Assembly (NCBI GenBank): GCA_019722365.1 | Contig: JADFUC010001249.1 | Location: forward strand, 124,001-188,000 | Direction: 5' to 3' | DNA from: Lithospermum erythrorhizon | Lineage: Eukaryota; Streptophyta; Magnoliopsida; Boraginales; Boraginaceae | DNA: 64,000 nucleotides | Shown: in pieces, positions 36,616 through 48,901 of the stretch | Layout of the letters: each line of letters opens with the position of its first letter | Numbering within the stretch: position 1 is the first letter of the stretch | The notes under the pieces: model-generated | The model's database searches: none | The model's input: only the letters and a program-made list of their open reading frames with translations | What the model was told of the DNA's origin: nothing | Made by a program: the position numbers and the translations under genes

Positions 36616-38914
36616 GCAGAATGGTTCTCTCTAATGCTTTCATGAGTTAATCGCCCTTGGGAAGGATCATGGCTCGACTTAGCATTTCGAGGCTTCACCG
36701 AGGCTCGCTTATTTTGTTTTTCCGATACTCGCCTCTACAAAACAGATTCTTCGATCAGGAAGGATTTCACGCCTTAATCGCCTTTTTGCTCTAATTTTGT
36801 AGTACTTCGCTACATTGACGTAGGTCGAGGTGTTAGAATCTAGTATGAATTCTTATTATTGATAAACACCAAATTCATACATCCCGATCCCTTTCAAAAT
36901 GTTATAAATTAATCTAAAACACATAATTAACAATATGACAACATAGCACTTACAAAGTGGATAGCTCGCCGAAAGTTTATCAACACATTCTTTCACGAAC
37001 CTTTGAATTTTCAAATTGAGCACTTAAATGTCAGGTTTCTACCGGTTGCACACCGTGAGAGGTTGAATCCTACATTTGTGTTCTCATGTAATAATGGGTC
37101 GATTAAAATCACAGGTGAATTTTCAATTCTTCCCCTTGAATGTTTCGCCATACGGAGGAGGAGGAGAGGTTAGGCTTTGTTTTCCATCATGAAAACATAC
37201 ATGAAAAACTAATAAGTTTGCTTATATATGTCAAACATAAAGCCCAACCGAATAAATTTTTAATGAAATGATCCGCGTTTAATTTAAACCGTTAAGCAAA
37301 ATTAAACACTAACAAGTTGCTATTAGTAACCAACAAGCTGCACAATAAGCTTAACTGAATCATCTAATTAATTCACTGACTAATTAGTTAATTCGGGTTC
37401 ATCCAATTTATTTTACATTATCAACGTGAAAATCCCAATTGAGAATATTCGATTACAATCAACTCTCAATTTAGTAAATTTATTTTAATTTCATACATGA
37501 AATATAATCCAACGTCAATTGCATGTGTGTGACCTTCTGTGCTCGTATATTAGTAAGTTGTATAATAATAATAATTGACCAATTACTTATTATTATAACG
37601 ATTAATGAGGTGATCTAGCAATCGCTTCATAACCCCTTAAATTATCATGAGAACCAAACTAGTAATAGTATAATTACTAAGGTATACTAAGTTCCAAAGA
37701 ATCACATTTAACTTAACCCGTAAATGAATTGATACACAATTGTCGCAACGGCATAATAAAAAGTGGAATTCAATTCCTCATTGATTTCCAACACGAGTGG
37801 AACCGTGATTGCTACTACGATCCACGGTCTTCCCAAGAGTTAATATCAGAGTGTGACTCGGCATCGATCACATGGAACCAAGATGTGGTTTCCAGCCGCC
37901 TATCGCCGTCAGTAGCCTATTTTCCCCAAGTGCTCTTTTGGCCATTTCGATTGAGCCTCATCAATATGCTAGACCTGTCACGCTACTGGTATTCCTCAAG
38001 AGTTTTCAATGTTCAAGAGTTTCAATGTTTGGAATGTAGGATGTCTTAGCCGACTTCCATCCTCAACACTCGTCAGTCCTTATTTTGCATATATCTGCAT
38101 AATACAACAGGCCGTCAGATCAAGATCTCTCGGGGCAGTTCAAAGTGTAAGCGACAACATGCTCAGGATTACTTGGTGGTCGGCCATGAGCCCCTCGTCT
38201 TCTACCACGTCGAGTCTTCTTCTATCTCTGTGCACACATGACATGACTCGTGGTCGGAGTCACTTAAGTAATCTACCCATGCTTTTTTGGGTTCTAGCTT
38301 ACTTACTCCAAAATTCATCCTAAGACTACTCGTGAGGGCCTGATGACAATTAGAATAAAGGACTGGGTTTAACTTGTTCCTTCCGCAAGATTGCCCCCTG
38401 CTGTTAAATCCATCATCTTCTCCTTGAATATGAAACACTTTTCTATAGGACACCTAGTACTCTATAGTATTTGCATTAACCTTTTTTCTGCTTCTATTTG
38501 CTTTCCTCATTCTTTAGTTTTGAAGAAAATTTAGTCGACTCAAGTCACCGAGCTTTTATTCCTTTTTCTCACTCCTGTGGGTGTCTCTGTCTTTGACCTC
38601 ATATTTAGCTCAGAAGGTGCCGCACAGTAAGGCTTCGATCCTCCCTTATTTCGCCTATAGTGTTAGTTCCATGTTAGAGCTCTGTCGATACTGCTGAATG
38701 CTCTGGGCAAGATAATTTCTAGCATGCATCAGAAGTCCCAATACATGCCTTGGAATACACATGCTAATAGTTGATGTTTCGACAACTTCTCCTGCATTTA
38801 AGGTACATACTTCATCTGCTTATGAAGTCTCGTTATGTGCCTGCCTTTACGCCGGCTGCATTTGCGAAGTTTCATCATACTAACGCCGACGGGGCGCCAA
38901 GAAGCGAAGAAATT

Positions 38915-39061
38915 CTAAGATTCCGCTTGTGCCCAATCGCTGATAGTGGCCGGTTCCAGTTCAGTGTACCACTCAAATGCATTTCCTATGAGTGATCGAA
39001 CGATCTTTTGACCAGCGTGATCCCCATTTGCGCCAATACATGTCTCAACAAAGCGATCTAT
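38915..39061 (-). pseudogene. Gypsy gag fragment
   Basis: Reading the minus strand from 39061 gives IDRFVETCIGANGDHAGQ, then KIVRSLIGNAFEWYTELEP, ending at a stop (38915-38917). The L-x-G-N-A-F-x-W-Y-T-x-L-E-P core is the hallmark of the plant retrotransposon gag domain. The stop occurs where intact elements continue with the L-x-x-F-x-x-R-F-Y region. Some of that downstream part appears in shifted frames down to about 38650. Confidence 0.75.
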
Positions 39062-39723
39062 ATGTGGGAGCAGTAGGGCTTTAGAGGCGAGGGTACGAAC
39101 TGCCCCGATTATCTGACTGCCTCAGCATGAGCTCCCCGCCGCATTTTGGGATTCTTCCGTCAGAGAACCAAGCGCACTTCAGATCCTTGTTGGTCGCCGA
39201 GGCATGCCGAGACTCATTATGAGACTGCCTCTCGTGTAGTTTTGGAGGGAGTAGGCTCTAGGATGCTCAGCCTCTAGCTACTGTCGCCTGCGGTTCGATC
39301 CTCGTGATCGACTATCTTCACGCCTAAGTAGGATAAAGGAAGTCATTTTGGTGTCAGATTGCTTTTGGCCAATCACTTTTATGAGATGCTCTACATGCCT
39401 TCGTGGTCAGATTTTGTCATCATTCCTAGCTCATGATCTGTTTAAGTCAAGATAGACTCCTTTATGGGCGGAGTCATGTAGAGCCACAAATGGATAAAGG
39501 ATGAATACTTTAGCAAGTGTACTCTAGGCCTCCAGGGTATTCAAGCTCAGATACACGACGTGACGTGACATTCTTAGCCAATTTCAAAGCTCCTAGATGT
39601 CTCCGCCTCAGAAGTCACTTCCTCCATGTTGCCGCGAAGGCTCCCGCAATATGAGTTAGACCTCAAATAGTTGTTTATGTTTGGAAGCACTCTCGAATCG
39701 TGGAATTGATAGTAGTAAAGATA

Positions 39724-39742
39724 GTCCCACCGGGTACGCCAA
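39724..39742 (-). other. Primer-binding site of the gypsy element
   Basis: Four bases inside the right LTR (AATC on the minus strand) the minus strand reads TTGGCGTACCCGGTGGGAC. Plant gypsy primer-binding sites often take the form TGGCGCC...GTGGGA, complementary to a tRNA 3' end. The priming tRNA cannot be assigned from this degenerate copy. Confidence 0.6.
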
Positions 39743-39746
39743 GATT

Positions 39747-41380
39747 TGTAACCACTAGAAAGATTTTACTATTTATAATGTATGCGCAACAATACAATAA
39801 AAACCCTTTAGGGACATCTATCTAGGTACAAAGACAACGACAAACGAATGAGGTCCGACAATCTATATTGTTCTCTAAATGGATTATTGACTACTTGAGA
39901 GACGCTGGACTCGATTCGACGTAGCTTTCCTCGACTTGGATGGATTTAGGCGCCCGAACGAAAATGATTTGTGCTAAACCGTTATGGATCCTCGAAATGA
40001 GTTTGGATTTGTGCTTCAATTTGGATATGAGTCCGACCTCGCGATCCTGCATCGGATAGAAACTTTGACTCGATATGGTACAAGCCGGGTGCCTAGCAGC
40101 CTACTCCCATACGGTCAGATTTTAATTTGATTTTTGGCCTTAAGACTTGGTCGTGGGACTCGAGACTCGACGGCTATGTGTCTAGCTTTCAAGTTTAGCT
40201 CGATCCCGTGCGCCTAGACAGCATGTGTTTAGCAGCCTTTACTCCTCGATCTTCGATGATATATCGTATAGATATGCCATATTTGCTGCTATGGCTCAAG
40301 AACTTACTCCGTGTTTTCGACAGCATGTGAATTATGCCTATATCCTCGCTCGATTTGGCCATGCGAGCTCAGGTTTTTAATCCTCGTAGTTGATTTCGAT
40401 TATGATACCCGAATTTATCATATTCTCATCAATTTTTGGTGTTGTCTTTAAATTATCATACAGGGAGTAATTCAACCCATTCTTAATATTAGGCGCCCTT
40501 ATTTTGGCCCTGAGTCAAGATTTGTGTCTTTACCCTTTCTCCCTTAATTTAAGTACCTATTTGCACTTTTGCGCCAAGATTTTATTTTTGGTGGTTCTGT
40601 GGTGGTTTTATGGTGGTTTTCACCTAAAAAAGCAACAATCTTCAAAGGTTTTCTATGAAGAAATACATTCAGAGTTGTTTAATACTAAATTCTCTCAAAA
40701 GCTTTTTGTTGTATTTTTTGTTGTATTTTTTTGATGGAATTTTCGGTTATAGGGGGTACTTATAGGCTTTCGGGCTTCAAATACTGCCAGGATCGTCAAT
40801 CTATTTTCAGTGATCACGATCTAAACCGCGAATTTCGAAAAGATTCTGGATCGTTGAATTTTATGAATTGTTTTGTCTCAAGAATAATACGGGGCTTCTA
40901 TTTTCATGAAGAAGTGTTCCTGATCTTTCTGCGCCAAACGCATTTTTCGGGGATTAGCCCCAAACTTTGGAGTCTCCGCTTTTAAGCCTCATTCCTTTAG
41001 AGTCTTCATTTGAGCCCCATGATTCTAATCCATTTTGAAATAAATAGCGTATTTTAATAAAATTAGAGTTTTAGCCCTAAACTCCTTAATTTTAACTGGG
41101 AGACATTTAATTTTGGTCCTATTTTCGGGAACCTCACTGAAAGTTAAAAATTTAGGTTAATTTAACGTATAAAACTTTATTTTGACTTCAATTAGTTCCA
41201 AGAGCTTAATTTCGAACCCTTATTATTTTACACGTGTTTCGATTTTTGTTAGAACTTTGAAATCTAAAATCTAATTGTCACGCCAGAACTCGTGGTGATC
41301 TACTCTTTATTTAATCGATTTCACCGATTAAAATAAATCGAATTTAATTAAAATTATTTATTAAATTTCGACTGTCTACA
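39747..41380 (-). repeat. 5' LTR of the gypsy element
   Basis: About 1634 bp, homologous along its length to 28138-29793. On the minus strand it starts TGTAGACAGTCGAAATT and ends GGTTACA. A GGGGGTACTTATAGGCTT segment at about 40751 parallels TATGTGGGGGTATTTATAGG at 29143 in the other LTR. The target duplication ACAAC follows at 41381-41385. Confidence 0.85.
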
Positions 41381-44300
41381 ACAACCATGTATCAATACTT
41401 CAATCAATTCATTATCATAATCTTTGAAATTTTTGCTTTAATTATGAATAATTATTTAACTATGTTATGCAAGTTATTAGAAAAACACATATATAGTATT
41501 ATAAAATATTTTTTTAAATACAATACATAAATTATTAATATTTATTGCATTAACAATAAAAGTAATTATGATTGAAAAGTTGTTTCGAAAAGACCAATCA
41601 AAATGCATTGAATGAATGAAGTTCTTCTTGGTAGGTACTCCGTAGTATACAAATTTAGATAGTTGTACCTACTATTGTAAGTTGTAACTCCTCAGTGTGC
41701 AGATTAATTAATCTTTATTTTAATTTGACCGGAAAGGATAATGACTCGTGGGCCCTGCTATCACCCAGACTTGGCCTCGGTTCTCTATCCAAAGTTATGC
41801 TTTCAGTTTTTCAAAGACCTAATGCATGATTTCCAAGCTTACGCGCCCTGGCTCAATATTCGTACAAGACAGCTGCCTACGCAATGTATTTTAGAAGATA
41901 AAGCTGCTTTTCAAGTTTCAGCCTTATTTATTTAGTTTAAAATTTAATTAGCTTGGCCCCGATATCAAGCTTGTAATTGTAAACTTCTATCTTTAAAAAA
42001 TAAAAATAAAAAATCGACAGGATAATGATAAAATCTCCATTATTCTTAGGTGAGATTTGGAAGTATGCCTCAGTGAAATCTAATTGGATTGTTTGATTTA
42101 GTATATGTACCAAATCCACTCTTAGTCTTATTAGTCAATGCAACTTAAGTGACAGTTCATTTCTTTTTGGTAAAAATAAACATATAATGTAACAAAATAA
42201 AAAAAATACAAAAAATAAACAAATTTATTATTCGATTCACCTTGCGTGAAAATTACAAGTTACATATCATTGGGCCAAATTACTCTGAAGTCTGGAACAT
42301 ACTCGAGAGCAACAATTATGGAGTATATTATACCTTTATTATCTCCTAGCTAGCAAAAGATCGAATTAAGAAGAAGGATATTTGGGACATTTTTTTCAAA
42401 TCCACTAGATAGGAGCTACCTCATTATTAGTGGCTTATCAACTTTTGCTATAGTTGAATTTTTGGTAGACAAATTGAAATCCGTTACCCCTGATAGAGAA
42501 ATGAGAAACAAGACAACTGATTAACCACTAATTATAGTCAATTTAATATACTTAAGAAACATAATGGAATTAGGTTGATGCAAAATACAAAAGCAAAGTA
42601 GATACAAAGTCCATATCTTGTTTTCTCGTTAAATTGGATTAACTTCACTTCAGGAGCGTATATCTTTTATGTCAAACAACATTATAATATATATAAATAT
42701 ATTAATATTAAAAACAGGCCATCCACTCATATTGATAAAAGCTATGTTCTCACACTTTATATTAATTCATTTTGGAGGAAAATTTTAGCTTTATGTGGCC
42801 ATGACAAAGATTGATAGCCTAAAAATATCAGCTTTTCAATCTTATTTGGCTTGTAAAACAAATGACCGTGGGGTTTCTGCAAAGAAAAAAAAGGGCATGG
42901 ACCAAAGAATTTAAAAAGACGTAACTATTTTTTCAATCCCCGAGTATGTAAATTACTTATATGCCTCGATCTAAATTTAATTGCGAGATTTGATTAATAA
43001 TTACTTCAAACAGAAATGTTAATTGAATTGTGACATTTGATTAATTAGGTAAAGCCTCAATTAATGTTGGCATATAAGTGACTGATATGAAGTACTTTAT
43101 TTATATGTATTACGAATCTGATAAAAGGCTAAAATGCTTATATAATTTGTTGCTTGAAAGGGAGTTTATCGCTAGCTCGTATTGCGAATTATTATTTAAA
43201 AAAAGAGTTTATTATATTGTTAGAGTTACAGATATTTTTTGGGCAAAATAAATTAGGACAGCCTTGTGAAACAACTTATTTGGTCACGAACTTATATTGA
43301 CCTAATACAATGACAACTTGCTATAACAAAAAGAAGAGCCAGACTGGGCTAGTCATATGTATAAACGCCATATCAGTAAAGACTATAGAGAGTAGTATAA
43401 AGGGACTCTCTAGGATTTCATTACAGAGAATCCAATAAATGTATGTTTGTGAGCCAAAGTTTAAATGTGGTTACGTACTCTACACGTTTAAAGTGCAATT
43501 TCTTTTATAAAGTAGGATGAAATAGTAGATATTGAATTACGTTTATGACAAGTTTTAGAGCCCAAGAATGATGTGTAATGCCTTGGTTTCTATTACAGTA
43601 TTATTACTTTCATATTATGTAATGAGTTCTTTTATGATGTAATGTAAACATTTATTAGTTCCCATTACCATTGTTATCTTAATCTATAGCTAGTATATAT
43701 ATACTTATCATGCATAACGTATATCCCTAATTACATCGATATTCCTAATATAAATGAAAAAATCAACAAAGAATAGAGAGAGTGATTATTAATATTACAA
43801 TATTGATCTGAAAAATGAAGAAGAATAGAGAGTGATTATTAGTATTACAAATTTTACAATATTTGTTACTACTAGTCCTGCAGATGATATATTGGTGTCC
43901 GATTTAGTTTTACTGCATGATTATTCCGAGGATAACAATGATGAGACCCCTTTAATTGTATATGCCAAGCATTAGGCAACATCATGGCAATCCTATTCCG
44001 TAGTTTATAGATATGGATAATCTATATATATACACCAAGGATCCGATTGCCATTAATAATTTAATTAATCGAACACTAGCTTGAATCCAAATGATGAACA
44101 CCACAAGATTACTAGCTATATATAGCCCATATACATTGGCAAGATTACATATGAATTTCCATTGAGAAAAATAACAAAGGTAATGATGCATGTAGATAGC
44201 TGTGTATCATAGTTATATCACTTGTAGTGAAATTTGTAGGAAGCCTATCTAGATAAATAACATGTACTAGTATATATTAAAGTTACTCTGCAATGCCCTC

Positions 44301-45673
44301 ACTGTCTTTGAATATACTTATGTCTAAGCATTTTTGTAATCTACAAGATAAGATAATCTTATTCTTGTGATCGATAATAAGAATACTATTTCGAATCACT
44401 TCATGAGCATAACACCCACATTTTTACAATGTATCTATAAGTTGTTAATAAGAAAGGTGAATGAATCATTTTTTATAATCCTTGATATATAGAAAGAAAA
44501 GGGAGATAATGAGAGAGGAGCCTAGAATGTTGGCTTTCCAACTCACAAGCAAATTCCTTTTGATACCACGCACCAAAAGAAGCTATGGTGAAACATACAT
44601 AGAAAAATGAAGAGAAATTGTAAGGCTGGCCAAAGCAAAGGGCCATGCATCCATGATCTATCAAGGGAGGGAGCGGGGGTTGTCTGTTTGTCATATTGTT
44701 CTTTATAGCTTTGGGGTATGCAATGCATTCTCTGGATGGACCTCCAATCCATTCAAAAGAGTGGAGACAAAAGAGTCATATGCATAATCATCATACAAAC
44801 ACATACCTACTAGCTCCCCTCCACCCTCACTCACTTCTCCATATCTTTGATCCTTCCCTACCTCCATTATTTTCTTTTCTACACTCTTGTCACAATCATA
44901 AATAGCAAAAATTGATGGACTTGACCCAAGTTAATTTTACCTACAACATGTGATTATGAATTAAAAAATGTGAATGTGTATAAACTACTTGGCTTTGCCT
45001 CGAGTATCAATTGTTGAAGATAAAGTATAAAATACAACGTATTTGTTGAAACACCTTCTCAATTATTAAGTCTCAAGAAAGAGAGGCACTCCCTTTTCCA
45101 ATTAGCCACCCACTTTATTTTGTTAATTATGTCATTTAAAGAGACATTATACATTCTAGCACATGATAAAATATTGCAAAACATGCATTATATATGCTGA
45201 AATTTGGCTACATCCACTACCAAAAAATCTGTTGTTTCCTATCTTTTTCTAACCATTATTGAATATTGATAAGAAAAGTATCCCTCATTATCAAAGATAG
45301 GATAATCTAACACATAAGTGGTGGTCCAATAATGGTCTAATAATTGTGTATTTACATGTCATTACTTCATACATCAATTAATAACATGTCTATAGTTTGA
45401 GCCTCCTCCAAAAGATAGAATGTAAGACAATTTAAAAGTTATTCTCTGAGTATATTTTTATAGATAGAGTAATAACTTTTCCATGATTCCTCTTGATAGA
45501 GTTGATTATATAGTATTTCTCAATCATAACCATTGATTAAGAAACTTGCACTTCTAGCATTTTATTTACTTCCTAGTAATACACAATTGAAGACTTTTGA
45601 AAATAGAGCAGGCTAAATATGTAGAGACTTCAATTGGGCCATAGGCACACAACTACACAAGCCTTTTCTAATA

Positions 45674-45766
45674 CATTGAGAGACGAGAGTATAACATATT
45701 AACATGTACTCCGTATTAGAAAGGGCAAATTTGGGCTAGTCTTCATGTTATACTCTCAATGGGTTG
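45674..45766. repeat. Hairpin overlapping the foldback element
   Basis: CATTGAGAGACGAGAGTATA followed by ACAT is approximately inverted at about 45747-45764 (ATGTTATACTCTCAATG). One arm lies outside and the other inside the MITE at 45714-46140, so the palindromes interlock. Confidence 0.6.
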
Positions 45767-46140
45767 GGCTTTAATTGTAGCTCACAAGTGAGAAAATGGG
45801 CAAAATAGCACACTTTGACCCATTTTTTAACTTGGAACACCCTTTTAATTTTCTTTATATAAATAACATTAATTCACAAGCCAAACGACTAAAATACCCC
45901 CTTAAAAAACTGGTGAATTGGAAGGTTGAAGAAAAGGGGTGGGGTTGAAGATGAAGAAAAGATACCTACTATTTTAAGGAGATATTTTAGACATTTGACA
46001 TAAAAAGTGTACTTTTATGTAAAAAAAATTAATAGGACGTTCAAATTAAAAAATGGGTCAAATATGTGCTATTTTACTAATTTTCTCCTCACAAGTCACA
46101 TCAAGTTCTTAAGACTAGCCCAAATTCGCCCTTTCTAATA
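45714..46140. mobile_element. Foldback MITE with long terminal inverted repeats
   Basis: The outer 30 bp are inverted repeats with one mismatch: TATTAGAAAGGGC(A/G)AATTTG then GGCTAGTCTT. Inner arms also pair: CTCACAAGTGAGAAAATGGG with AAAATAGCACA and TTTGACCCATTTTTTAA on the left, their inverted counterparts at about 46045-46095 on the right. The arms span roughly 100-125 bp each around a loop of about 200 bp. No protein is encoded. The superfamily is uncertain because the target duplication cannot be separated from the TATTA/TAATA ends. Confidence 0.8.
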
Positions 46141-47117
46141 TGGTGGCTTGTCCAGTTCATTAAGAGCATGGAGAGAAGGACATAATATCAAATCATTGAT
46201 ACATTTTCTCACCTATATTATTGAATAATTTATATACCATGAACATTTGATTTTTTTATAGGAAAAGTGATAGATTGTGAATAATCCACTTTGGTTGTCT
46301 CTTTAGGGAACCTAATAACAGTCTAAAAATGTTCCCTTTTTAGATTCAAAAGGATTATAGATTCAAGTATCATTTCAAGAATTCTTGTCGAAATTTAATT
46401 GTGTCTAACTCTCATCACTTGATCACCAACACACACTAACTAGGGCAGTGCAGTCAAACCATCAAAGTGCCCAAACCAATTCAATCCGTACCGATATGGT
46501 AGATTTGAAAATATTTGATCTGCTCTGTTTTGATTTTTATAATCTAGTAATAGTATATAATGCCTAGTTCTCCTCTCATTTCCACAAGAAAAAGTCAGTT
46601 TCAAATTAAGTATTTCCTTATTTTACCCTCCTAATAATTTTTTTATTTATTTTAATTTTCATGGGCAACTTCTTCACAGCCAGTAACCGCCAATGCCACA
46701 ACTTATAAACTACATTATAAATATTATCTACTACGTGACACTGTATTCATAACCAATAGAAAATAAAAAGTTGTTTCAATAGCCTCCCTATCTTTATTTT
46801 CTCTCCACAGAATTTTTCTACGTTATTTCTTTTTGTGGTTTTTTTAAATTTATTTTTTTATTTGCACACACAAGATCACAAGTATTATAATTATATTAAT
46901 TGGTTTTGGTTTCAGCTTGTCAATTTAATAAATCACAAACCCCGAACCGAACCGCTATCAGAATTCAAATAAGAAAAATTACTAAATAAGTATAATAAAA
47001 TAATTAAAAATTAAAAATAATAATTAACAATAAATAATATAAAGCTAAAATCTAACCCTGCATAAGTACATTGGGCCGCATCATTGGTCCAGCACTGATC
47101 GATACTAAGTAAATTAT

Positions 47118-47335
47118 TACTCCCTCCGTTTTTTTTTCATTCGACGCTTTCATATCGGTTTTAACTTTAACTATCAATTACTCTAAAACTATACGTTCAA
47201 AAATATAAGAAAATAATATGAAATTAGCCAACTATTTTCAAAGATTTAATCTAATGATATAAATTTTATATTTATTAAATCAATATATAATTAATAAATA
47301 ATAGTCAAAGTTTTCAGTAGTTTTACCAATACTAC
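47118..47335. mobile_element. Stowaway-like MITE copy
   Basis: It begins with TACTCCCTCCGT, a classic plant MITE end, and shares an interior (TCAATTA.TCT.AAACTATA, ATAAGAAAATAATAT, AAACTATTTTCAA, TCTAA.GATATAA) with 54700-54901. The right end is eroded (GTTTTCAGTAGTTTTACC), so the boundary is approximate. Confidence 0.6.
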
Positions 47336-48901
47336 TCCATCCATGTAAGTGGTCTTAAAATGTGCATAGTGTCCTTTTGCACAGGGCCCACATCACTAGG
47401 GGCCCCACTTTTAAGGGAAAAAAAATTTAAAAATTATAAAATTCAAGCACACAATTGAAACTTATAAAAAATAATCCAAATTCTCATTGAAAAAACCTAT
47501 TGTACTTTGATTACTTTAACTATATGGAAAATTCAATTAATTATTCTTTATTATATGTCTATATCTATTTGTCTTTTAATAATCATATCAATTAAATTAT
47601 TTATTACTTATTAGTTTATGCAAATTCATGTGCAAGCAATAAAGATTAGAGACATATATTGAGGTACCCAACAAGAACAATCATTAAATTATTTTATTAG
47701 TTATTTATTTCATATTGGTATAATGAATTGTTTATTAGTTATTTAATTCAATTTTCAAGTGAATAGTTTTATTTTGCAACAAAACTTTTAGTAATGTTCG
47801 GAACAACATATTGAATGACCTGATTATGATATTTATATGGTTCCTTGTTTTTATTGACATTGCACCAAAAAAATTTATTAAAAAGTTTACTAAAAAGATC
47901 CTTATTTTGTATCGAGGTACAGGGCCCCCGATATCAATGAGACAGCCTTGACTCCATCATATCTTATTTATTTTCAATATTAGAGAGTCACTTGATTTAT
48001 TTTTACTAGACGTTGAATTTTTTAATATATGTTGTTATTGCTATTAGTTGCAAGAATCAAACAATATTTGTGGTGACTTTCTTTAAATCTTAAAGAATCA
48101 ATATTAATTTTTAATTATTAAAGTTACAAATATATTTTTTAATACATAATTAATAACTTATTTAAACTCTAAAAAGTCAAACCGTATGGGTTAGATATTA
48201 AATAAGTCGATTATATTGGTCTTTAAAAATCGCATATATCAATCACTTAAAAATATGTCAAAATCACCCAAACCAAAACCATGCGCATTCTAATATTAAC
48301 GACAAGTTCAAGTGACCACTCTTGTGTGAGTATGATCCACATTTGTATTAAGATATTAAAAAATGTAATGTGATAAAACATATTACTAGTACTTTATTTC
48401 ATATTCTAGTCATATAAAAATACTCTTTAGAAGGAGTACACTATTAGTATATAAATAGTATATAAATAATTTATCGCTATCCTAATTAAGTTTGCATGTT
48501 AGATATTGAGTTCAATTTTGTCAAGAATATATTTTATTGTGCTTAGTTATTTATATTATTCAACATTCAGATTCATAATTTACAATACTATATAATCGTG
48601 ATTCTTTATCAAGTAATTTATATATAAAAAAAAAAATTAATAACCCTTCTTTTCTCAATCTAACGTTGAATATTATGTTTGGTGATATGATAAATATTGA
48701 AAATATCAACAATATATTATTCAAATATGAGTCAACTAAATAATGTGGTAAGATATTGCATGTGGATTATATTTACTTTATGGGTTCTGCTTTAAACCAA
48801 TTGATTATTGCATTCTAAGACCATATTGAGTAACTCCCGGGTCCACAGTAAAATGTTTTATTCGATTATGGAAACATTTGGGACAACATTTTTGGCTGAA
48901 A

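Larger units (their letters stand above)
28138..41380 (-). mobile_element. Complete but decayed Ty3/gypsy (Tat-like) retrotransposon
   Basis: The 13.2-kb element has LTRs 28138-29793 and 39747-41380, TG...CA ends and a perfect ACAAC target duplication. Orientation is minus: next to the right LTR, the minus strand reads AATC then TTGGCGTACCCGGTGGGAC, a gypsy-type primer-binding site, and gag (38915-39061) and polyprotein (36328-36615) fragments are on the minus strand in the right order. A likely reverse transcriptase remnant lies at 33226-33444. Large size, long LTRs and internal tandem arrays fit the Tat/Athila branch; lineage assignment is inference. Frames are extensively interrupted and the LTRs differ at many positions, so the insertion is old and non-autonomous. 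No clean polypurine tract is visible beside 29793. Confidence 0.88.
41386..48901. other. Repeat-bearing spacer between gypsy element and GDPDL gene
   Basis: I see no gene. The stretch is AT-rich with scattered short open frames, none recognised, including pairs on both strands at 44470-44910. It contains a foldback MITE (45714-46140) and a MITE-like copy at 47118-47335. The segment 46440-47100 is featureless apart from AT-rich low-complexity sequence. Confidence 0.55.

Noticed and set aside
28138..41380. Gypsy element read in plus orientation
   Set aside because: No primer-binding site follows the left LTR on the plus strand, whereas a good one follows the right LTR on the minus strand.
44473..44905. 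Overlapping open frames on both strands with some internal pairing, considered as a microRNA precursor
   Set aside because: No conserved plant microRNA sequence was recognised and no long near-perfect stem could be paired by eye.
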